From assembly GCF_005484945.1 (NCBI RefSeq), contig NZ_CP034035.1, positions 1,116,001 to 1,180,000 of the forward strand: a DNA stretch of 64,000 nt. Direction: 5' to 3'. This DNA comes from Brenneria rubrifaciens (GTDB taxonomy: Bacteria > Pseudomonadota > Gammaproteobacteria > Enterobacterales > Enterobacteriaceae). A model generated the notes under the pieces. The model was given only the letters and a program-made list of their open reading frames with translations. It was not told the DNA's origin and searched no databases. The translations under genes and the position numbers were made by a program. Shown piece by piece: positions 18,350-28,758 of this stretch; within the stretch, counting starts at the first letter, position 1, and the number at the start of each line of letters is the position of its first letter.

Positions 18350-20932
18350 TTAACCCACAACCAGGTTAAGCAGTTTGCCAGGGACATAAATCACTTTACG
18401 TACAGTGACGCCGTTCAGGTATTTCGCTACCAGAGGTTCCTGCGCAGCACGTTCACGAACCTGCTCTTCACTGGCGTCAGCCGCAACGGTGACTTTACCA
18501 CGAACTTTACCGTTCACCTGAACGACGACCAGTTTTGAGTCTTCTACCATTGCATTTTCTTCTGCCACCGGCCACGGCGCCGTATCAATATCGCCCTCAC
18601 CCTGCAATGCGCGCCACAGTACAAAGCAGACATGCGGTGTGAACGGGTACAGCATGCGCACAACGGCCAGCAACGTTTCTTGCGTCAGTGCGCGATCCTG
18701 ATCGCTATCCTGTGGTGCCTTAGCGAGTTTGTTCATCAGTTCCATGATAGCGGCGATCGCGGTATTGAAGGTCTGCCGACGGCCGATATCATCCGTCACT
18801 TTGGCAATGGTTTTATGCAGATCGCGGCGCAACGATTTCTGATCGTCCGTCAGGGTAGCGATGTCCAGCGGCTGAGTCGCGCCTTTCTCCGTATGATCGA
18901 ACGCCTGTTTCCAGACGCGTTTGAGGAAACGGTTAGCCCCCTCAACGCCGGATTCCTGCCATTCCAGCGTCATTTCGGCCGGTGAAGCGAACATCATAAA
19001 CAGGCGCACCGTATCCGCACCGTATTTTTCAACCATGACCTGGGGGTCGATACCGTTGTTCTTGGACTTCGACATTTTGCTCATGCCGGCGTAAACCACG
19101 TCGCGTCCTTCATTATCGGTCGACTTAATGATGCGGCCTTTTTCATCGCGCTCAATGGTGACATCCAGGGGGGGAACCCAGATGCGCTCACCGTTAGTAC
19201 CCAGGTAATAGAACGCATCCGCCAGTACCATGCCTTGACACAACAGACGTTTGGCCGGTTCGTCGGATGTTACCAGACCGGCATCGCGCAGAAGCTTGTG
19301 GAAGAAGCGGAAATACATCAGGTGCATGATGGCATGTTCAATCCCGCCGACATACTGGTCGACCGGCAACCAATAGTTAGCCGCCGCCGGCTCCAGCATA
19401 CCCTGATCGTACTGCGGACAGGTGTAGCGCGCATAATACCAGGAGGACTCCATAAACGTGTCGAAGGTGTCGGTTTCACGCAGCGCGGGCTGACCATTCA
19501 CTGTTGTTTTGGCCCACTCAGGGTTGGATTTGAGCGGGCTGGTAATACCGTCCATGACCACGTCTTCCGGCAGCACGACCGGCAGTTGATCCTCCGGCGT
19601 GGGGATAACGGTGCCATCTTCCAACGTCACCATCGGAATAGGGGCGCCCCAGTAACGCTGACGGGAAACGCCCCAATCGCGTAAACGGTAGTTGACCTTC
19701 CGCTCGCCGACTCCCAGTGAAACCAGCTTGTCGGCAACGGCGTTAAAGGCAGCCTCAAAATCCAGACCGTCAAATTCCCCTGAGTTGAACAAACGGCCTT
19801 TTTCCGTCATCGCTTGCGAGGACAGATCCGGTTCGCTACCGTCGCTGTTCAGAATGACCGGTTTTATTGACAGGTCATATTTGTTGGCGAATTCCCAGTC
19901 GCGCTGGTCGTGACCCGGCACGGCCATCACCGCGCCTGTACCGTAATCCATCAGAACAAAATTTGCGGCCCAGATCGCGACTTTTTCTCCGTTGAGCGGA
20001 TGGATGGCATACAGGCCAGTGGCCATGCCTTTCTTCTCCATCGTCGCCATGTCCGCTTCCGCCACTTTGGTGTTGCGGCATTCGGCAATGAAATCAGCCA
20101 GCTCAGGATTGTTTGCAGCGGCTTGCTGCGCCAGAGGATGACTGGCGGCAACGGCAACGTACGTCACGCCCATGAATGTATCGGGACGCGTCGTATAGAC
20201 GCTTAATTTCTCCTGACTATCCGCGATGGCAAAGGTGATTTCCACGCCTTCGGAGCGTCCAATCCAGTTACGCTGCATGGTTTTGACCTGCTCAGGCCAA
20301 CTTTCCAGCGTATCCAGATCATTCAGCAATTGGTCGGCATAGTCGGTGATTTTGATGAACCATTGCGGGATCGCTTTGCGTTCGACTTTGGTGTCGCAGC
20401 GCCAGCAGCAACCGTCAATGACCTGCTCATTTGCGAGAACGGTCTGATCGTTCGGGCACCAGTTCACGGCGGAAGTCTTCTTATAAACCAGACCTTTTTC
20501 ATACAGTTTGGTGAAGAACCATTGTTCCCAACGGTAATAGTCTGGCTTGCAGGTGGCGACTTCACGATCCCAGTCGTAGCCAAAGCCCAGCGATTTCAAC
20601 TGGTTTTTCATGTACTCGATATTGGCGTAAGTCCACGGTGCGGGCGCGGTATTATTTTTAACGGCGGCGCCTTCGGCTGGCAAACCGAATGCATCCCAGC
20701 CAATGGGTTGCAAGACGTTTTTACCCAGCATACGTTGATAGCGGGAAATGACGTCGCCAATCGTGTAGTTGCGGACGTGTCCCATGTGAAGACGGCCAGA
20801 AGGATAGGGCAGCATAGAAAGGCAGTAGTACTTTTCCTTGCCGGGCTCTTCGGTCACTTTAAATGTCTGCTTCTCTTGCCAGTGAAGCTGGACGTGCGCT
20901 TCTATCTCTTCTGGGCGGTATTGCTCTTGCAT
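18350..20932 (-). CDS. leuS: Leucyl-tRNA synthetase LeuS
   Basis: Class Ia aminoacyl-tRNA synthetase of 860 residues, the E. coli length. Key motifs: HMGH in [15 protein letters not shown] (about residue 50), the tryptophan-rich editing-domain region, and KMSKS in [15 protein letters not shown] (about residue 620). The zinc-domain cysteines CCWRCDT are present. The ATG at 20932 begins [18 protein letters not shown] as in E. coli. The frame stays open 66 codons further upstream, but that part has no family similarity and is rejected. It heads the leuS-lptE-holA-nadD series. Confidence 0.98.
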   Translation of the reverse strand: MQEQYRPEEIEAHVQLHWQEKQTFKVTEEPGKEKYYCLSMLPYPSGRLHMGHVRNYTIGDVISRYQRMLGKNVLQPIGWDAFGLPAEGAAVKNNTAPAPWTYANIEYMKNQLKSLGFGYDWDREVATCKPDYYRWEQWFFTKLYEKGLVYKKTSAVNWCPNDQTVLANEQVIDGCCWRCDTKVERKAIPQWFIKITDYADQLLNDLDTLESWPEQVKTMQRNWIGRSEGVEITFAIADSQEKLSVYTTRPDTFMGVTYVAVAASHPLAQQAAANNPELADFIAECRNTKVAEADMATMEKKGMATGLYAIHPLNGEKVAIWAANFVLMDYGTGAVMAVPGHDQRDWEFANKYDLSIKPVILNSDGSEPDLSSQAMTEKGRLFNSGEFDGLDFEAAFNAVADKLVSLGVGERKVNYRLRDWGVSRQRYWGAPIPMVTLEDGTVIPTPEDQLPVVLPEDVVMDGITSPLKSNPEWAKTTVNGQPALRETDTFDTFMESSWYYARYTCPQYDQGMLEPAAANYWLPVDQYVGGIEHAIMHLMYFRFFHKLLRDAGLVTSDEPAKRLLCQGMVLADAFYYLGTNGERIWVPPLDVTIERDEKGRIIKSTDNEGRDVVYAGMSKMSKSKNNGIDPQVMVEKYGADTVRLFMMFASPAEMTLEWQESGVEGANRFLKRVWKQAFDHTEKGATQPLDIATLTDDQKSLRRDLHKTIAKVTDDIGRRQTFNTAIAAIMELMNKLAKAPQDSDQDRALTQETLLAVVRMLYPFTPHVCFVLWRALQGEGDIDTAPWPVAEENAMVEDSKLVVVQVNGKVRGKVTVAADASEEQVRERAAQEPLVAKYLNGVTVRKVIYVPGKLLNLVVG

Positions 20933-21232
20933 GGCTGCCGGGGGTCCTATTGAGTGAAGAATAGCTACGCCAGTAGCGTGCTCTGATTCATAACGAAAGA
21001 TCCGCATAGCATAGCTGATAAGCGACTGGGGCAACAACACCCTGTATTCGACTGGGGAATATTTCTGCGCTTTATGCTGAAAGTGCGGGGAAATTACGCA
21101 AATATGCGTTTCGTCACCCGTTTTGAACAAAAAACAGTCTAAAATAGAGGAAGATAGATCGACTTTTGGCTTGGCTCAGGCGCTGAGAGTCCACGATTCA
21201 TCGCGTATCAATCAGACGATTCAGGAGTAAGC

Positions 21233-21715
21233 ATGAACAAAGTAGCCCGCTATTACCGCGAGTTAATGGCTTCAGTGACAGCCCGGCTGAATAATGGAGA
21301 GCGGGATCTTGACGAACTGGTGCAAAGTGCCCGCAAGACGTTGCAGGAAAACACTGAGCTGACGCAAACAGAAATTGAACAGGTCATTCAGGCGGTAAAG
21401 CGGGATTTGGGGGAGTTTGCGCGCAGCTACGGTGAAAGCCAGGATGAGTTTTCCGACAGCGTGTTTATGCGAGTCATCAAAGAGAGCCTGTGGCAAGAGC
21501 TGGCGGACATTACGGATAAAACACAGTTGGAGTGGCATCAAATCTTCAAAGATGTGAACAACCATGGTGTTTACCATAGCGGTGAAGTGGTGGGGCTGGG
21601 GAGTCTGGTGTGCGAGAAATGCCATCACCATATCGAGTTTTATACGCCGGAGGTTCTGCCGCGCTGCCCAAAATGTTCACACGACCAGTTCCATCGGCAG
21701 CCCTTTCAGCCGTAA
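21233..21715 (+). CDS. ybeL: Zinc-ribbon protein YbeL
   Basis: A 160-residue DUF1451-family protein, the same length as E. coli YbeL. It has an acidic helical N-terminal half (MNKVARYYRELMASVTARLN) and a C-terminal zinc ribbon with two CxxC knuckles, CEKC and CPKC. The segment SDSVFMRVIKESLWQELADI is essentially invariant. The function is unknown. Divergent from leuS, convergent with gltL. ATG at 21233 with AGGAG upstream. Confidence 0.93.
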   Translation: MNKVARYYRELMASVTARLNNGERDLDELVQSARKTLQENTELTQTEIEQVIQAVKRDLGEFARSYGESQDEFSDSVFMRVIKESLWQELADITDKTQLEWHQIFKDVNNHGVYHSGEVVGLGSLVCEKCHHHIEFYTPEVLPRCPKCSHDQFHRQPFQP

Positions 21716-21776
21716 CGATTGGATAAATTGTAAAAACTTAAATAGGAAAGCGAGGTTGATGACAAAGTGCGTCGAG

Positions 21777-21881
21777 CGGTGAGAATGGGTAGATCGTAAA
21801 GACGCTGCAAGTACGTCCCTGTAAGCTCGGGCCGCACCATCCCTGGTGCGGGCGCTTTACTCTTCTATCCCATTCTCACCG
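21777..21881. repeat. MITE-like palindromic intergenic repeat (105 bp)
   Basis: The ends are inverted repeats: CGGTGAGAATGGG at 21777-21789 and CCCATTCTCACCG at 21869-21881, extendable to TAGA/TCTA with one extra base. A second nested pair, GTAAAG and CTTTAC, and an inner hairpin (GCACCA/TGGTGC) follow, so the whole element folds into one long stem with side loops. It sits in the convergent gap between ybeL and gltL and has no coding capacity. The design resembles ERIC or YPAL elements of Enterobacterales; the sequence is not ERIC. Copy number elsewhere is unknown. Confidence 0.7.
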
Positions 21882-21914
21882 TTCTGGTTCCGTAGATAGG
21901 TTTATCAACAGTCT

Positions 21915-21940
21915 GAAAGCGTGCCGTCAGGCACGCTTTC
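21915..21940 (-). terminator. Hairpin downstream of gltL
   Basis: 11-bp perfect stem GAAAGCGTGCC/GGCACGCTTTC with a 4-nt loop, 7 nt beyond the gltL stop. There is no long T-run, but the stem strength and position suggest a terminator of the glt operon. Confidence 0.65.
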
Positions 21941-21946
21941 GATACA

Positions 21947-22672
21947 TCAGTGCAGGATCTTCGCCAGGAAGTCTTTCGCACGTTCGGACTGTGCATTATT
22001 GAAGAAGTCGTCTTTAGGCGTATCTTCAATGATTTTCCCCTCGTCCATGAAAATGACCCGATGGGCGACTTTACGGGCAAAGCCCATTTCGTGCGTTACA
22101 ACCATCATGGTCATCCCTTCCTGTGCCAGTTCGACCATAACGTCCAGCACTTCGTTGATCATTTCAGGATCAAGTGCGGAGGTGGGTTCGTCAAACAGCA
22201 TCGCGATGGGGTCCATGCACAGCGCACGGGCAATGGCGACACGCTGCTGCTGTCCGCCGGACAACTGACCGGGGTATTTGTTTGCCTGAACCGCCAGCCC
22301 AACACGCTCCAGCAGTTTTTGCGCTTTGACCCTTGCTTCTTCACGATTGCGTTTCAGCACTTTTACCTGGGCCAGCGTCAGATTATCAATGATGGAGAGA
22401 TGTGGAAACAGCTCAAAGTGTTGGAAAACCATGCCTACTTTTGAACGTAGCTGAGCCAGATTGGTTTTTTTATCGTTAACAATGATACCGTTGACTTCAA
22501 TTTCGCCTTTTTGGATAGGTTCCAGGCCATTAACGGTTTTTATCAAGGTTGACTTACCTGAGCCTGAAGGCCCGCAAACCACTACCACCTCACCTTTCTT
22601 CACTTCCGTGGAGCAGTCGGTTAACACCTGAAATTGGCCATACCATTTAGAAATATTTTTCAGGAAAATCAT
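21947..22672 (-). CDS. gltL: Glutamate/aspartate ABC transporter ATP-binding protein GltL
   Basis: A 241-residue ATPase of the polar amino acid uptake family. Walker A GPSGSGKST, signature LSGGQQQRVAIARAL, Walker B AMLFDEP and the His switch VTHEMG are intact. It is the last gene of gltI-J-K-L, and its ATG at 22672 overlaps the gltK stop by one base (TAATG), implying translational coupling. It energises glutamate and aspartate import through GltJK. Confidence 0.96.
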   Translation of the reverse strand: MIFLKNISKWYGQFQVLTDCSTEVKKGEVVVVCGPSGSGKSTLIKTVNGLEPIQKGEIEVNGIIVNDKKTNLAQLRSKVGMVFQHFELFPHLSIIDNLTLAQVKVLKRNREEARVKAQKLLERVGLAVQANKYPGQLSGGQQQRVAIARALCMDPIAMLFDEPTSALDPEMINEVLDVMVELAQEGMTMMVVTHEMGFARKVAHRVIFMDEGKIIEDTPKDDFFNNAQSERAKDFLAKILH

Positions 22673-23346
22673 TAAACCGTCCTTTTTTTCAGGTAACTGA
22701 CCAGCATTGATGCGCTGATGCTGATAATAAAATAGACAAATCCGGCAAACAGGATCATTTCAACTTGTGTTCCGTCACGCTCTCCGATGGTGGAGGCCGT
22801 ACGGAAGAAATCAGCCAGGCTGAGCACGTAAACCAGCGACGTGTCCTGGAACAGGACGATACCTTGCGTCAGAAGCAGAGGAACCATGGCGCGGAATGCC
22901 TGCGGCAGAATCACCAGCTTCATGGACTGCCAATGCGTCATACCGAGGGCCAACGCCGCTGATGATTGCCCGCGTGAAACGCTGAGTATGCCCGCGCGGA
23001 TAATTTCAGAATAATAGGCCGCTTCAAACAGCGAAAAAGCGACCATCGCTGAAATTAACCGAATATCGGTTTTCGGCGAAAGGCCAAGCACATTCTGCAA
23101 CAAGCTTGGCACAACCAGATAGAACCACAGCAGCACCATTACCAGTGGCACGGAGCGGAACAGGTTAACGTATATTTTGGCGAACCAACTGATGGGTTTT
23201 ATCGTCGACAGGCGCATAACCGCCAGAATCGTTCCCCAGATAATACCGACAATCACCGCGGTTAGCGTGATTTTGAGCGTGACGACCATGCCTGCAAACA
23301 GATACGGCAAGCTCGGAGAGATTGAACTCCAGTCGAATTCATACAT
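22672..23346 (-). CDS. gltK: Glutamate/aspartate ABC transporter permease GltK
   Basis: HisMQ-type inner-membrane permease of 224 residues with about five helices, starting [20 protein letters not shown]. The EAA loop contacting GltL is visible in [24 protein letters not shown]. It pairs with GltJ, encoded 3 bp upstream. ATG at 23346. Confidence 0.96.
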   Translation of the reverse strand: MYEFDWSSISPSLPYLFAGMVVTLKITLTAVIVGIIWGTILAVMRLSTIKPISWFAKIYVNLFRSVPLVMVLLWFYLVVPSLLQNVLGLSPKTDIRLISAMVAFSLFEAAYYSEIIRAGILSVSRGQSSAALALGMTHWQSMKLVILPQAFRAMVPLLLTQGIVLFQDTSLVYVLSLADFFRTASTIGERDGTQVEMILFAGFVYFIISISASMLVSYLKKRTV

Positions 23347-23349
23347 GGC

Positions 23350-24090
23350 TTATTTGCTCCCCATATTGCCCGGCAAACGGGTTCTCTGCTCTACCACCTG
23401 CATGATTAGCATAATGACCGCATTAATAGCGATATAAAGCAGCGTAATGGCGGTGAAGGATTCATAGGCATGCGCAGAGTAATCCAGTAGTTTCCCAGCC
23501 TGTGCCGCCAACTCCACCAGCCCGATTGTCGAGGCGATGGCGGAGTTTTTGACCAGGTTAAGCATCTCGGATGTCAATGGCGGAACAATAACGCGATAGG
23601 CATTGGGTAATAAGACATAGCGATAGGTCTGCGGCAGCGTCAGCCCCATCGCCAGCCCTGCCGCCTGTTGACCGCGCGGCAGCGATTGGATGCCCGCTCG
23701 AACCTGCTCGCATACGCGAGCCGCGGTAAACAGACCTAGGCAGACCATGGATGACAGAAAGAACTGGATATTGGGATCGAGTTCAGCCTTAAACCACATT
23801 CCAATATCGGTTGGTAATAATTCCGGCACCACTAAATACCAGGTAAAGAATTGCACGATCAGCGGTACGTTACGGAATAACTCAACATAGCATGTACCAA
23901 TTCCCGCAATAAAACGATTGGGGACAGTACGCAAAATCCCAAACAGGGAACCAAGTAAAAACGCGATGATCCAGGCACAGATAGACAATGCGACTGTGAC
24001 TTGCAGGCCGGATAATAACCACCCCAGATAGGTGGTATTACCGAATGGGGCTGCTTCTAGAAATATGCCCCAGTTCCAATCTATTGACAT
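23350..24090 (-). CDS. gltJ: Glutamate/aspartate ABC transporter permease GltJ
   Basis: HisMQ-type permease of 246 residues starting MSIDWNWGIFLEAAPFGNTT. The EAA loop is QQAAGLAMGLTLPQTYRYVLLP. It forms the membrane channel with GltK. ATG at 24090 follows CGGAG. The terminator-like hairpin 14-36 nt upstream would reduce read-through from gltI, so GltI is expected to be made in excess over the membrane subunits. Confidence 0.96.
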   Translation of the reverse strand: MSIDWNWGIFLEAAPFGNTTYLGWLLSGLQVTVALSICAWIIAFLLGSLFGILRTVPNRFIAGIGTCYVELFRNVPLIVQFFTWYLVVPELLPTDIGMWFKAELDPNIQFFLSSMVCLGLFTAARVCEQVRAGIQSLPRGQQAAGLAMGLTLPQTYRYVLLPNAYRVIVPPLTSEMLNLVKNSAIASTIGLVELAAQAGKLLDYSAHAYESFTAITLLYIAINAVIMLIMQVVEQRTRLPGNMGSK

Positions 24091-24103
24091 AGCAAACTCC
24101 GGT

Positions 24104-24126
24104 AAAAAAGGGTAGCGAGGCTACCC
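24104..24126 (-). terminator. Intra-operon Rho-independent terminator between gltI and gltJ
   Basis: Minus strand GGGTAGC/GCTACCC stem with loop CTC and a TTTTTT tail, immediately before the gltJ ribosome site. It is positioned to form the 3' end of gltI-derived RNA and of the candidate SroC sRNA. Confidence 0.85.
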
Positions 24127-24290
24127 CTGAAGATTGATGAGCGGCATATTACCCGTTATCTTTCAAACTACAAATGCGTTAGCTGCCCTGACTTACTCAT
24201 GTAAGTTCTTGGGGTATTCATTCCGTTGCCGCTTTCCTGCATTTTGAAATCTATTGGATTTTCACATGCGATGGGGAACGATCACCACAT
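24104..24290 (-). ncRNA. sroC: Candidate SroC sRNA (gltI 3'-UTR-derived sponge of GcvB)
   Basis: In E. coli and Salmonella the gltI-gltJ intergenic region yields SroC, a stable RNA cut from the gltI mRNA that ends at a terminator before gltJ and sponges GcvB. Here the same operon has a 262-bp gltI-gltJ spacer ending in a strong terminator with six T residues. I did not align the RNA itself. The 5' end is a guess, since it arises by processing. Confidence 0.5.
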
Positions 24291-24318
24291 GTTGGTCCTG
24301 CCACGAATCAGCAATCAT

Positions 24319-24337
24319 AGGGCAGAGATTCTGCCCT
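24319..24337 (-). terminator. Hairpin directly after gltI
   Basis: Perfect 8-bp stem AGGGCAGA/TCTGCCCT with a 3-nt loop, 15 nt after the gltI stop codon. No T-run follows, so it is more likely a 3'-stabilising or processing hairpin than a terminator. Confidence 0.5.
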
Positions 24338-24352
24338 TATTTCCTTTATTAA

Positions 24353-25249
24353 TCAGTCTAAAGCCGTATCATTCGGCGTTTTGAACAGGGTTTTCATTTC
24401 ATCAGAAAGCTCGAAGTTCAAATTAAGATCTCTTGGCGGGATCGGTTGTTTGAACCAGCGATCAAACCATTTTTCCGCTTCGCCAGAGGTTTGTATTTCC
24501 GTGATGGTGTCATCGACCAGCTTCTTGAATTGCGGATCGTCTTTACGCAGCATACAGCCGTATGCCTCTCTTGACTGCGGAGTACCTACGATATCCCACT
24601 GGCCGGCATTTTTCGATTTAGCGCGCTCGCCAGCCAGCAAGGCATCATCCATCATGAAGGCCACAGCGCGGCCGCTTTCCAGCGTACGGAAGGAGTCACC
24701 GTGGTCTTTGGCGCTGATGATACGCAATTTCAGTTGTTTTTCTTCGTTCATTTTGTTCAGAAGAATTTCAGAGGTGGTGCCTGAGGTTACCACCACCGTT
24801 TTACCGGCCAGATCGGTAAAATCTTTAATCCCGGAACCTTTTTTGGTTAACAAACGCGTACCGATAACAAAAATGGTGTTGGAAAAGGCGACTTGTTTTT
24901 GGCGTTCCAGATTATTGGTCGTTGAACCACACTCCAGATCGTACGTGCCGTTTTGTAACAGAGGAATACGATTCTGAGCAGTAATTGGCAGCAGCTTGAC
25001 CTGTAGGTTAGGCGCATCCAGTTTTTTCTTGACGGCTTCTACAATTTTGTCCGAATAGGCCTGAGAGTAACCGACAACTTTTTGCTGATTATCGTAGTAA
25101 GAAAAAGGAACCGATGATTCGCGGTGGCCGATGACGATAACGCCATTGTCTTTTACTTTTTTCAGAGTGCCAGCGAGATCCTCTGCTTGAGCGAGGCTGA
25201 CCGTAGTGCCTAGCAGAAGCAGTGATAGTGCCAGTTTTCGCATTTGCAT
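24353..25249 (-). CDS. gltI: Glutamate/aspartate periplasmic binding protein GltI
   Basis: A family 3 solute-binding protein of 298 residues. The signal peptide (MQMRKLALSLLLLGTTVSLAQA, cleavage after AQA) precedes LAGTLKKVKDNGVIVIGHRE. Ligand-site residues are expected in HRESSVPFSYYD and in the TSGTTSE loop. ATG at 25249 is preceded by AAAGGAG. In E. coli gltI mRNA is repressed by GcvB; here a candidate SroC lies downstream. Confidence 0.96.
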   Translation of the reverse strand: MQMRKLALSLLLLGTTVSLAQAEDLAGTLKKVKDNGVIVIGHRESSVPFSYYDNQQKVVGYSQAYSDKIVEAVKKKLDAPNLQVKLLPITAQNRIPLLQNGTYDLECGSTTNNLERQKQVAFSNTIFVIGTRLLTKKGSGIKDFTDLAGKTVVVTSGTTSEILLNKMNEEKQLKLRIISAKDHGDSFRTLESGRAVAFMMDDALLAGERAKSKNAGQWDIVGTPQSREAYGCMLRKDDPQFKKLVDDTITEIQTSGEAEKWFDRWFKQPIPPRDLNLNFELSDEMKTLFKTPNDTALD

Positions 25250-25715
25250 GTTTTAACTCCTTTGCTGTAGTTATGGCGCTGTAATTGTAGATCTAAAATG
25301 GTATCGCTAAATTACGGATGACGTTTCGCCACTTCCACTGTACGGCTATGCACCCTTAAAGAGCGAAGTAGCAACGTATACTGTTAAAAAGTAGCTGATT
25401 GTAAATGGATTGAAATAGAAATGTTTGTTTTTTGCGAGTTCCGGTGCACCGAATAACGGCATCAAACCCACATGGCGCTGTATTGATGCATTCGTTGCCC
25501 CAAAAGCGTGCTTTCCTCCGAGGCCAGCTCGCTAAAAAACGTCGAAACAACCATTTACAGGATAGTAATAGGCAAATACCATGCCAGATATGTCGGTAAC
25601 TTAATATAAACTATCGCTTTAGTGTAGTGACCGCTTTTATCTCTTTTCGTTTTCGCGTGAGGGCGTTAAGGTCGGTCGCTGCTGCAACTTAGAGATTGAA
25701 CAGCGTAGTTTAGAA
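25250..25715. other. Non-coding interval between gltI and lnt
   Basis: About 470 bp without a supportable gene. The gltI ribosome site (AAAGGAG) and presumably its promoter lie at the low-coordinate end. A 64-codon minus-strand frame at 25356-25550 has no ribosome site and no recognisable similarity, and I do not call it. An imperfect inverted pair (AGTGACCG near 25627 and CGGTCGCT near 25674) is noted without interpretation. Confidence 0.6.
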
Positions 25716-25743
25716 AGGTGAAGGCATTAGCATCCCTTCACCT
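25716..25743 (-). terminator. Terminator of the lnt operon
   Basis: Minus-strand stem AGGTGAAGG/CCTTCACCT with a 10-nt loop followed by TTTCT, 15 nt after the lnt stop. It closes the ybeZ-ybeY-corC-lnt transcription unit. Confidence 0.75.
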
Positions 25744-25757
25744 GTGCGGAAATAACA

Positions 25758-27287
25758 TCAACGGCGTTGCCGGCTGAAAATCACGGCCACAAAACCGCCA
25801 AGCAAGGTGAATATCCAAAGCGGCCAGCCGCCAAAGCGGGCATAAGGCGTTAGCCCACTGGCTGGAACAACCTGAGTATCTAACACGGCGCGCGCAAATT
25901 GTGGCAGACCGGCGCTGATTTCACCATCAGGAGTGATGACCGCCGTAATACCATTGTTAGTGCTGCGGATCAGAGGACGTCCCAATTCCAGTGCACGCAT
26001 GCGCGCCATCTGGAAATGTTGCCACGGGCCGATAGAGTGGCCGAACCAGGCATCGTTCGAGATGGTTAGCAGCATGTCGGTGTCCTCACGGAAATTATCA
26101 CGCAGTTGCTGGCCTAGGATAATTTCATAACAGATGGCGGCGTTGAGTTTAAAACCATTTACGCTGAGCTGGGGCTGTAGATAATTCCCGCGACTGAAAG
26201 AAGACATCGGTAAATCGAAGAGCGGTGCCAGCGGGCGCAACAACGTTTCCAGCGGAACAAACTCGCCGAATGGCACCAGATGATTTTTGTTGTAGCGGTT
26301 GCTGGTAGGGTAGTGATAAGGCGTTTTATCACCCAGCACAATAATACTGTTGTAGTAATCAACCTGACTACCATGACGGCGTACGTCGACAATGCCTGTG
26401 ATAAGACTGCTGTTGTGGCCGCGAAGAATATCGTCAATCTGGGTAAGATAAGCCCCTTGCCGGCGCTCAATATCGGGGATCGCCGATTCAGGCCAGATAA
26501 TGATCGGTGCTTTATCTATATAGGGCAGGCTGTTATTCAGATAAATATTCAGCGTATTCGATAGTTCATTCGGGTCCCACTTTAGGGATTGGGGAATATC
26601 TCCCTGAACCAATGCGATATTGACTGCCCGCTCAGGAAGCAGATTAAACCACTGGACATTGCGCAAGGGCCACAGTAATGCCAGCAGAACCAGTGCAATA
26701 ACGGCGGGGCCGATTTTTCGCTGGTGCAGCGCGAGAACGGTCAGGCCGCTGATACTCATTAGCACAAAGGTAATCGCGTCAACACCGAAGACCGGCGCAA
26801 TTCCTTTTAGCGGCCCGTTAATCTGACTGTAGCCAAATTGCAGCCACGGAAATCCGGTGAGCACCCAGCCGCGTAAGAACTCGGTGATTTGCCATAAGAC
26901 GGGAGCAGCAAGAGCTAGACGCCACCAGCTCGCTTTGGGCCATAAACGCGAGATCACTGCGGAAAATAGCAGCGGGTAAAGCGCCAGATAAGCCGCCAGC
27001 AACACGACAAGGGCAATATTGATCGGCCCCGGCATGCCGCCGAACTGGGCAATGCTGACATATACCCAGTTAATGCCGCTGCCGAACAAGCCGAATCCCC
27101 AACTGAATCCAATCCAGGCGGACTGGCGTGCCGTGCGGTTCAGTGTCAGAGCCTGTAACCCGATTAATGAAACCAGCGCGGCAGGCCAGAAATCAAAAGG
27201 AGAAAATGCCAGCGTACCAAAGGCGCCAGACAAAAGCGCCAGCAGGATGCGAACCCGCTGACGTTGCAGTAAAGAAGCGAAAGCCAT
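25758..27287 (-). CDS. lnt: Apolipoprotein N-acyltransferase Lnt
   Basis: Inner-membrane enzyme that adds the third acyl chain to lipoproteins before Lol sorting. About seven helices surround a nitrilase-fold periplasmic domain with catalytic triad Glu267 ([10 protein letters not shown]), Lys334 ([13 protein letters not shown]) and Cys386 (AAICYEII), aligned with E. coli Glu267/Lys335/Cys387. 509 residues. ATG at 27287, 7 bp after the corC stop. It is the last gene of the ybeZ-ybeY-corC-lnt unit. Confidence 0.98.
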   Translation of the reverse strand: MAFASLLQRQRVRILLALLSGAFGTLAFSPFDFWPAALVSLIGLQALTLNRTARQSAWIGFSWGFGLFGSGINWVYVSIAQFGGMPGPINIALVVLLAAYLALYPLLFSAVISRLWPKASWWRLALAAPVLWQITEFLRGWVLTGFPWLQFGYSQINGPLKGIAPVFGVDAITFVLMSISGLTVLALHQRKIGPAVIALVLLALLWPLRNVQWFNLLPERAVNIALVQGDIPQSLKWDPNELSNTLNIYLNNSLPYIDKAPIIIWPESAIPDIERRQGAYLTQIDDILRGHNSSLITGIVDVRRHGSQVDYYNSIIVLGDKTPYHYPTSNRYNKNHLVPFGEFVPLETLLRPLAPLFDLPMSSFSRGNYLQPQLSVNGFKLNAAICYEIILGQQLRDNFREDTDMLLTISNDAWFGHSIGPWQHFQMARMRALELGRPLIRSTNNGITAVITPDGEISAGLPQFARAVLDTQVVPASGLTPYARFGGWPLWIFTLLGGFVAVIFSRQRR

Positions 27288-27294
27288 TGCTTAT

Positions 27295-28173
27295 TTAATC
27301 TTCCAATTGCGGTTGAGGAGCGTTGTCAGGAATCCTGACGTGAACCTGGATAATGCGTCGGCTGTCCGCCATCGCGACTTTGAACTGATAGCCCTCTATA
27401 TCGATAGTTTCACCGCGAGCGGGTAAATGTCCGAAAGATTGCATGATGAGACCGCCGATGGTATCCACTTCCTCGTCGCTGAACTGGGTGCCAAAGGTTT
27501 CGTTGAAATCTTCGATATCGGTCAGCGCTCTCACTGTAAAAGTGTGGCGGTTGAGCTGACGAATATCACGATCTTCCTCGTCGTCATATTCATCCTCGAT
27601 TTCACCGACGATGAGTTCCAAAATATCTTCAATGGTGACAAGGCCGGAAACGCCGCCAAATTCATCAATAACGATAGCCATGTGATAACGCAGTGAGCGA
27701 AACTCGTTCAGCATCCGGTCAACACGTTTACTCTCCGGTACCACTACGGCGCTACGCAGCACTTTTTCCATGCTGAAAGCCTCTGAATCGCTGCGCATAA
27801 ACGGCAGTAAATCCTTGGCCATCAGAATACCTTCAATATGGTCTTTATCTTCGCTAATCACGGGAAAACGGGAGTGGGCGGATTCGATAATGACATCGAG
27901 GCATTCTTCCAGTGTCTGATCCCGTTTCAGCGTAATCATTTGTGAGCGAGGGATCATGATGTCACGAACGCGCTGCTCTGCAATATCCATCACGCCTTCG
28001 AGCATATCGCGGGTTTCTGGATCGATCAGATCATTTTGTTCGGAATCACGGATCAGGGTCAGCAAATCGTTACGATCTTTAGGTTCGCCGTGAAAAAGCT
28101 GATTGAGGATAAGGGAAAAGAAACCCTTCTTGGGACTGGGGCTATCGCTGTTTTGAGAATGGTCGTCGCTCAT
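27295..28173 (-). CDS. corC: CorC/YbeX, CBS-domain protein linked to magnesium and ribosome maturation
   Basis: A cytosolic 292-residue protein with two tandem CBS domains (about residues 70-190, [20 protein letters not shown] and [19 protein letters not shown] segment [20 protein letters not shown]) and a C-terminal CorC_HlyC domain. Known as an accessory to CorA-mediated Mg2+/Co2+ efflux, and more recently tied to ribosome metabolism through its partner genes ybeY and ybeZ. ATG at 28173; ybeY ends 105 bp upstream. Confidence 0.95.
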   Translation of the reverse strand: MSDDHSQNSDSPSPKKGFFSLILNQLFHGEPKDRNDLLTLIRDSEQNDLIDPETRDMLEGVMDIAEQRVRDIMIPRSQMITLKRDQTLEECLDVIIESAHSRFPVISEDKDHIEGILMAKDLLPFMRSDSEAFSMEKVLRSAVVVPESKRVDRMLNEFRSLRYHMAIVIDEFGGVSGLVTIEDILELIVGEIEDEYDDEEDRDIRQLNRHTFTVRALTDIEDFNETFGTQFSDEEVDTIGGLIMQSFGHLPARGETIDIEGYQFKVAMADSRRIIQVHVRIPDNAPQPQLED

Positions 28174-28278
28174 GGCGTTTTAATTGAAATTACTCATGTT
28201 AAGGGAAAATTATCGGAAGGCTTGGGCATTGAGGCCGGGCCTTCTGACGTATAAAAACAGAATTTCTAATTATTGGGC

Positions 28279-28758
28279 TTATTCGATTAGACCGTCTTTT
28301 TCTGCAAGATAAGGGTCAGCATATCCCATATCCTGCATAATCTCGGTTTCCAATGCTTCCATTTCCTCGGCCTCCTTGTCTTCGATATGGTCATACCCTA
28401 GCAGATGCAGGCTACCATGGACAACCATATGTGCCCAGTGCTCTTCCGGCGTTTTCTGCTGCTCGGCGGCTTCCTGTTCGACAACTTGACGGCAGATGAT
28501 CAAATCCCCCAGCAGAGGCAATTCAATCTCCGGCGGCGCCTCGAAAGGGAAGGAGAGCACATTGGTCGATTTGTCTTTATCTCGGTAGGTGGAGTTAAGG
28601 TGGCGACTCTCCGCTGCATCGACGATGCGGATCGTCACCTCCGACACTTCCTGAAACCGGGGCAGCACGCCTTCCAGCCAACGCTGAAAATCCTTCTCAT
28701 CAGGCAAACCCTGAGTCTGTTCGCTGGCGATTTGCAAATCAAGAATGACTTGGCTCAT
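28279..28758 (-). CDS. ybeY: Endoribonuclease YbeY (16S rRNA 3'-end maturation)
   Basis: UPF0054-family metalloprotein of 159 residues. The zinc motif H-x3-H-x5-H is intact as [11 protein letters not shown], and the conserved [18 protein letters not shown] segment is present. It takes part in 16S rRNA 3' processing and 70S quality control. Its ATG at 28758 overlaps the ybeZ TGA by 4 nt, so the two are translationally coupled. Confidence 0.97.
   Translation of the reverse strand: MSQVILDLQIASEQTQGLPDEKDFQRWLEGVLPRFQEVSEVTIRIVDAAESRHLNSTYRDKDKSTNVLSFPFEAPPEIELPLLGDLIICRQVVEQEAAEQQKTPEEHWAHMVVHGSLHLLGYDHIEDKEAEEMEALETEIMQDMGYADPYLAEKDGLIE

Noticed and set aside
18350..21130. Longer LeuS starting at 21130
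   Set aside because: The extra 66 residues are unlike LeuS; the ATG at 20932 gives the standard 860-residue protein.
25356..25550. 64-codon minus-strand frame between gltI and lnt
   Set aside because: No ribosome site, no recognisable similarity, lies where a promoter region is expected.
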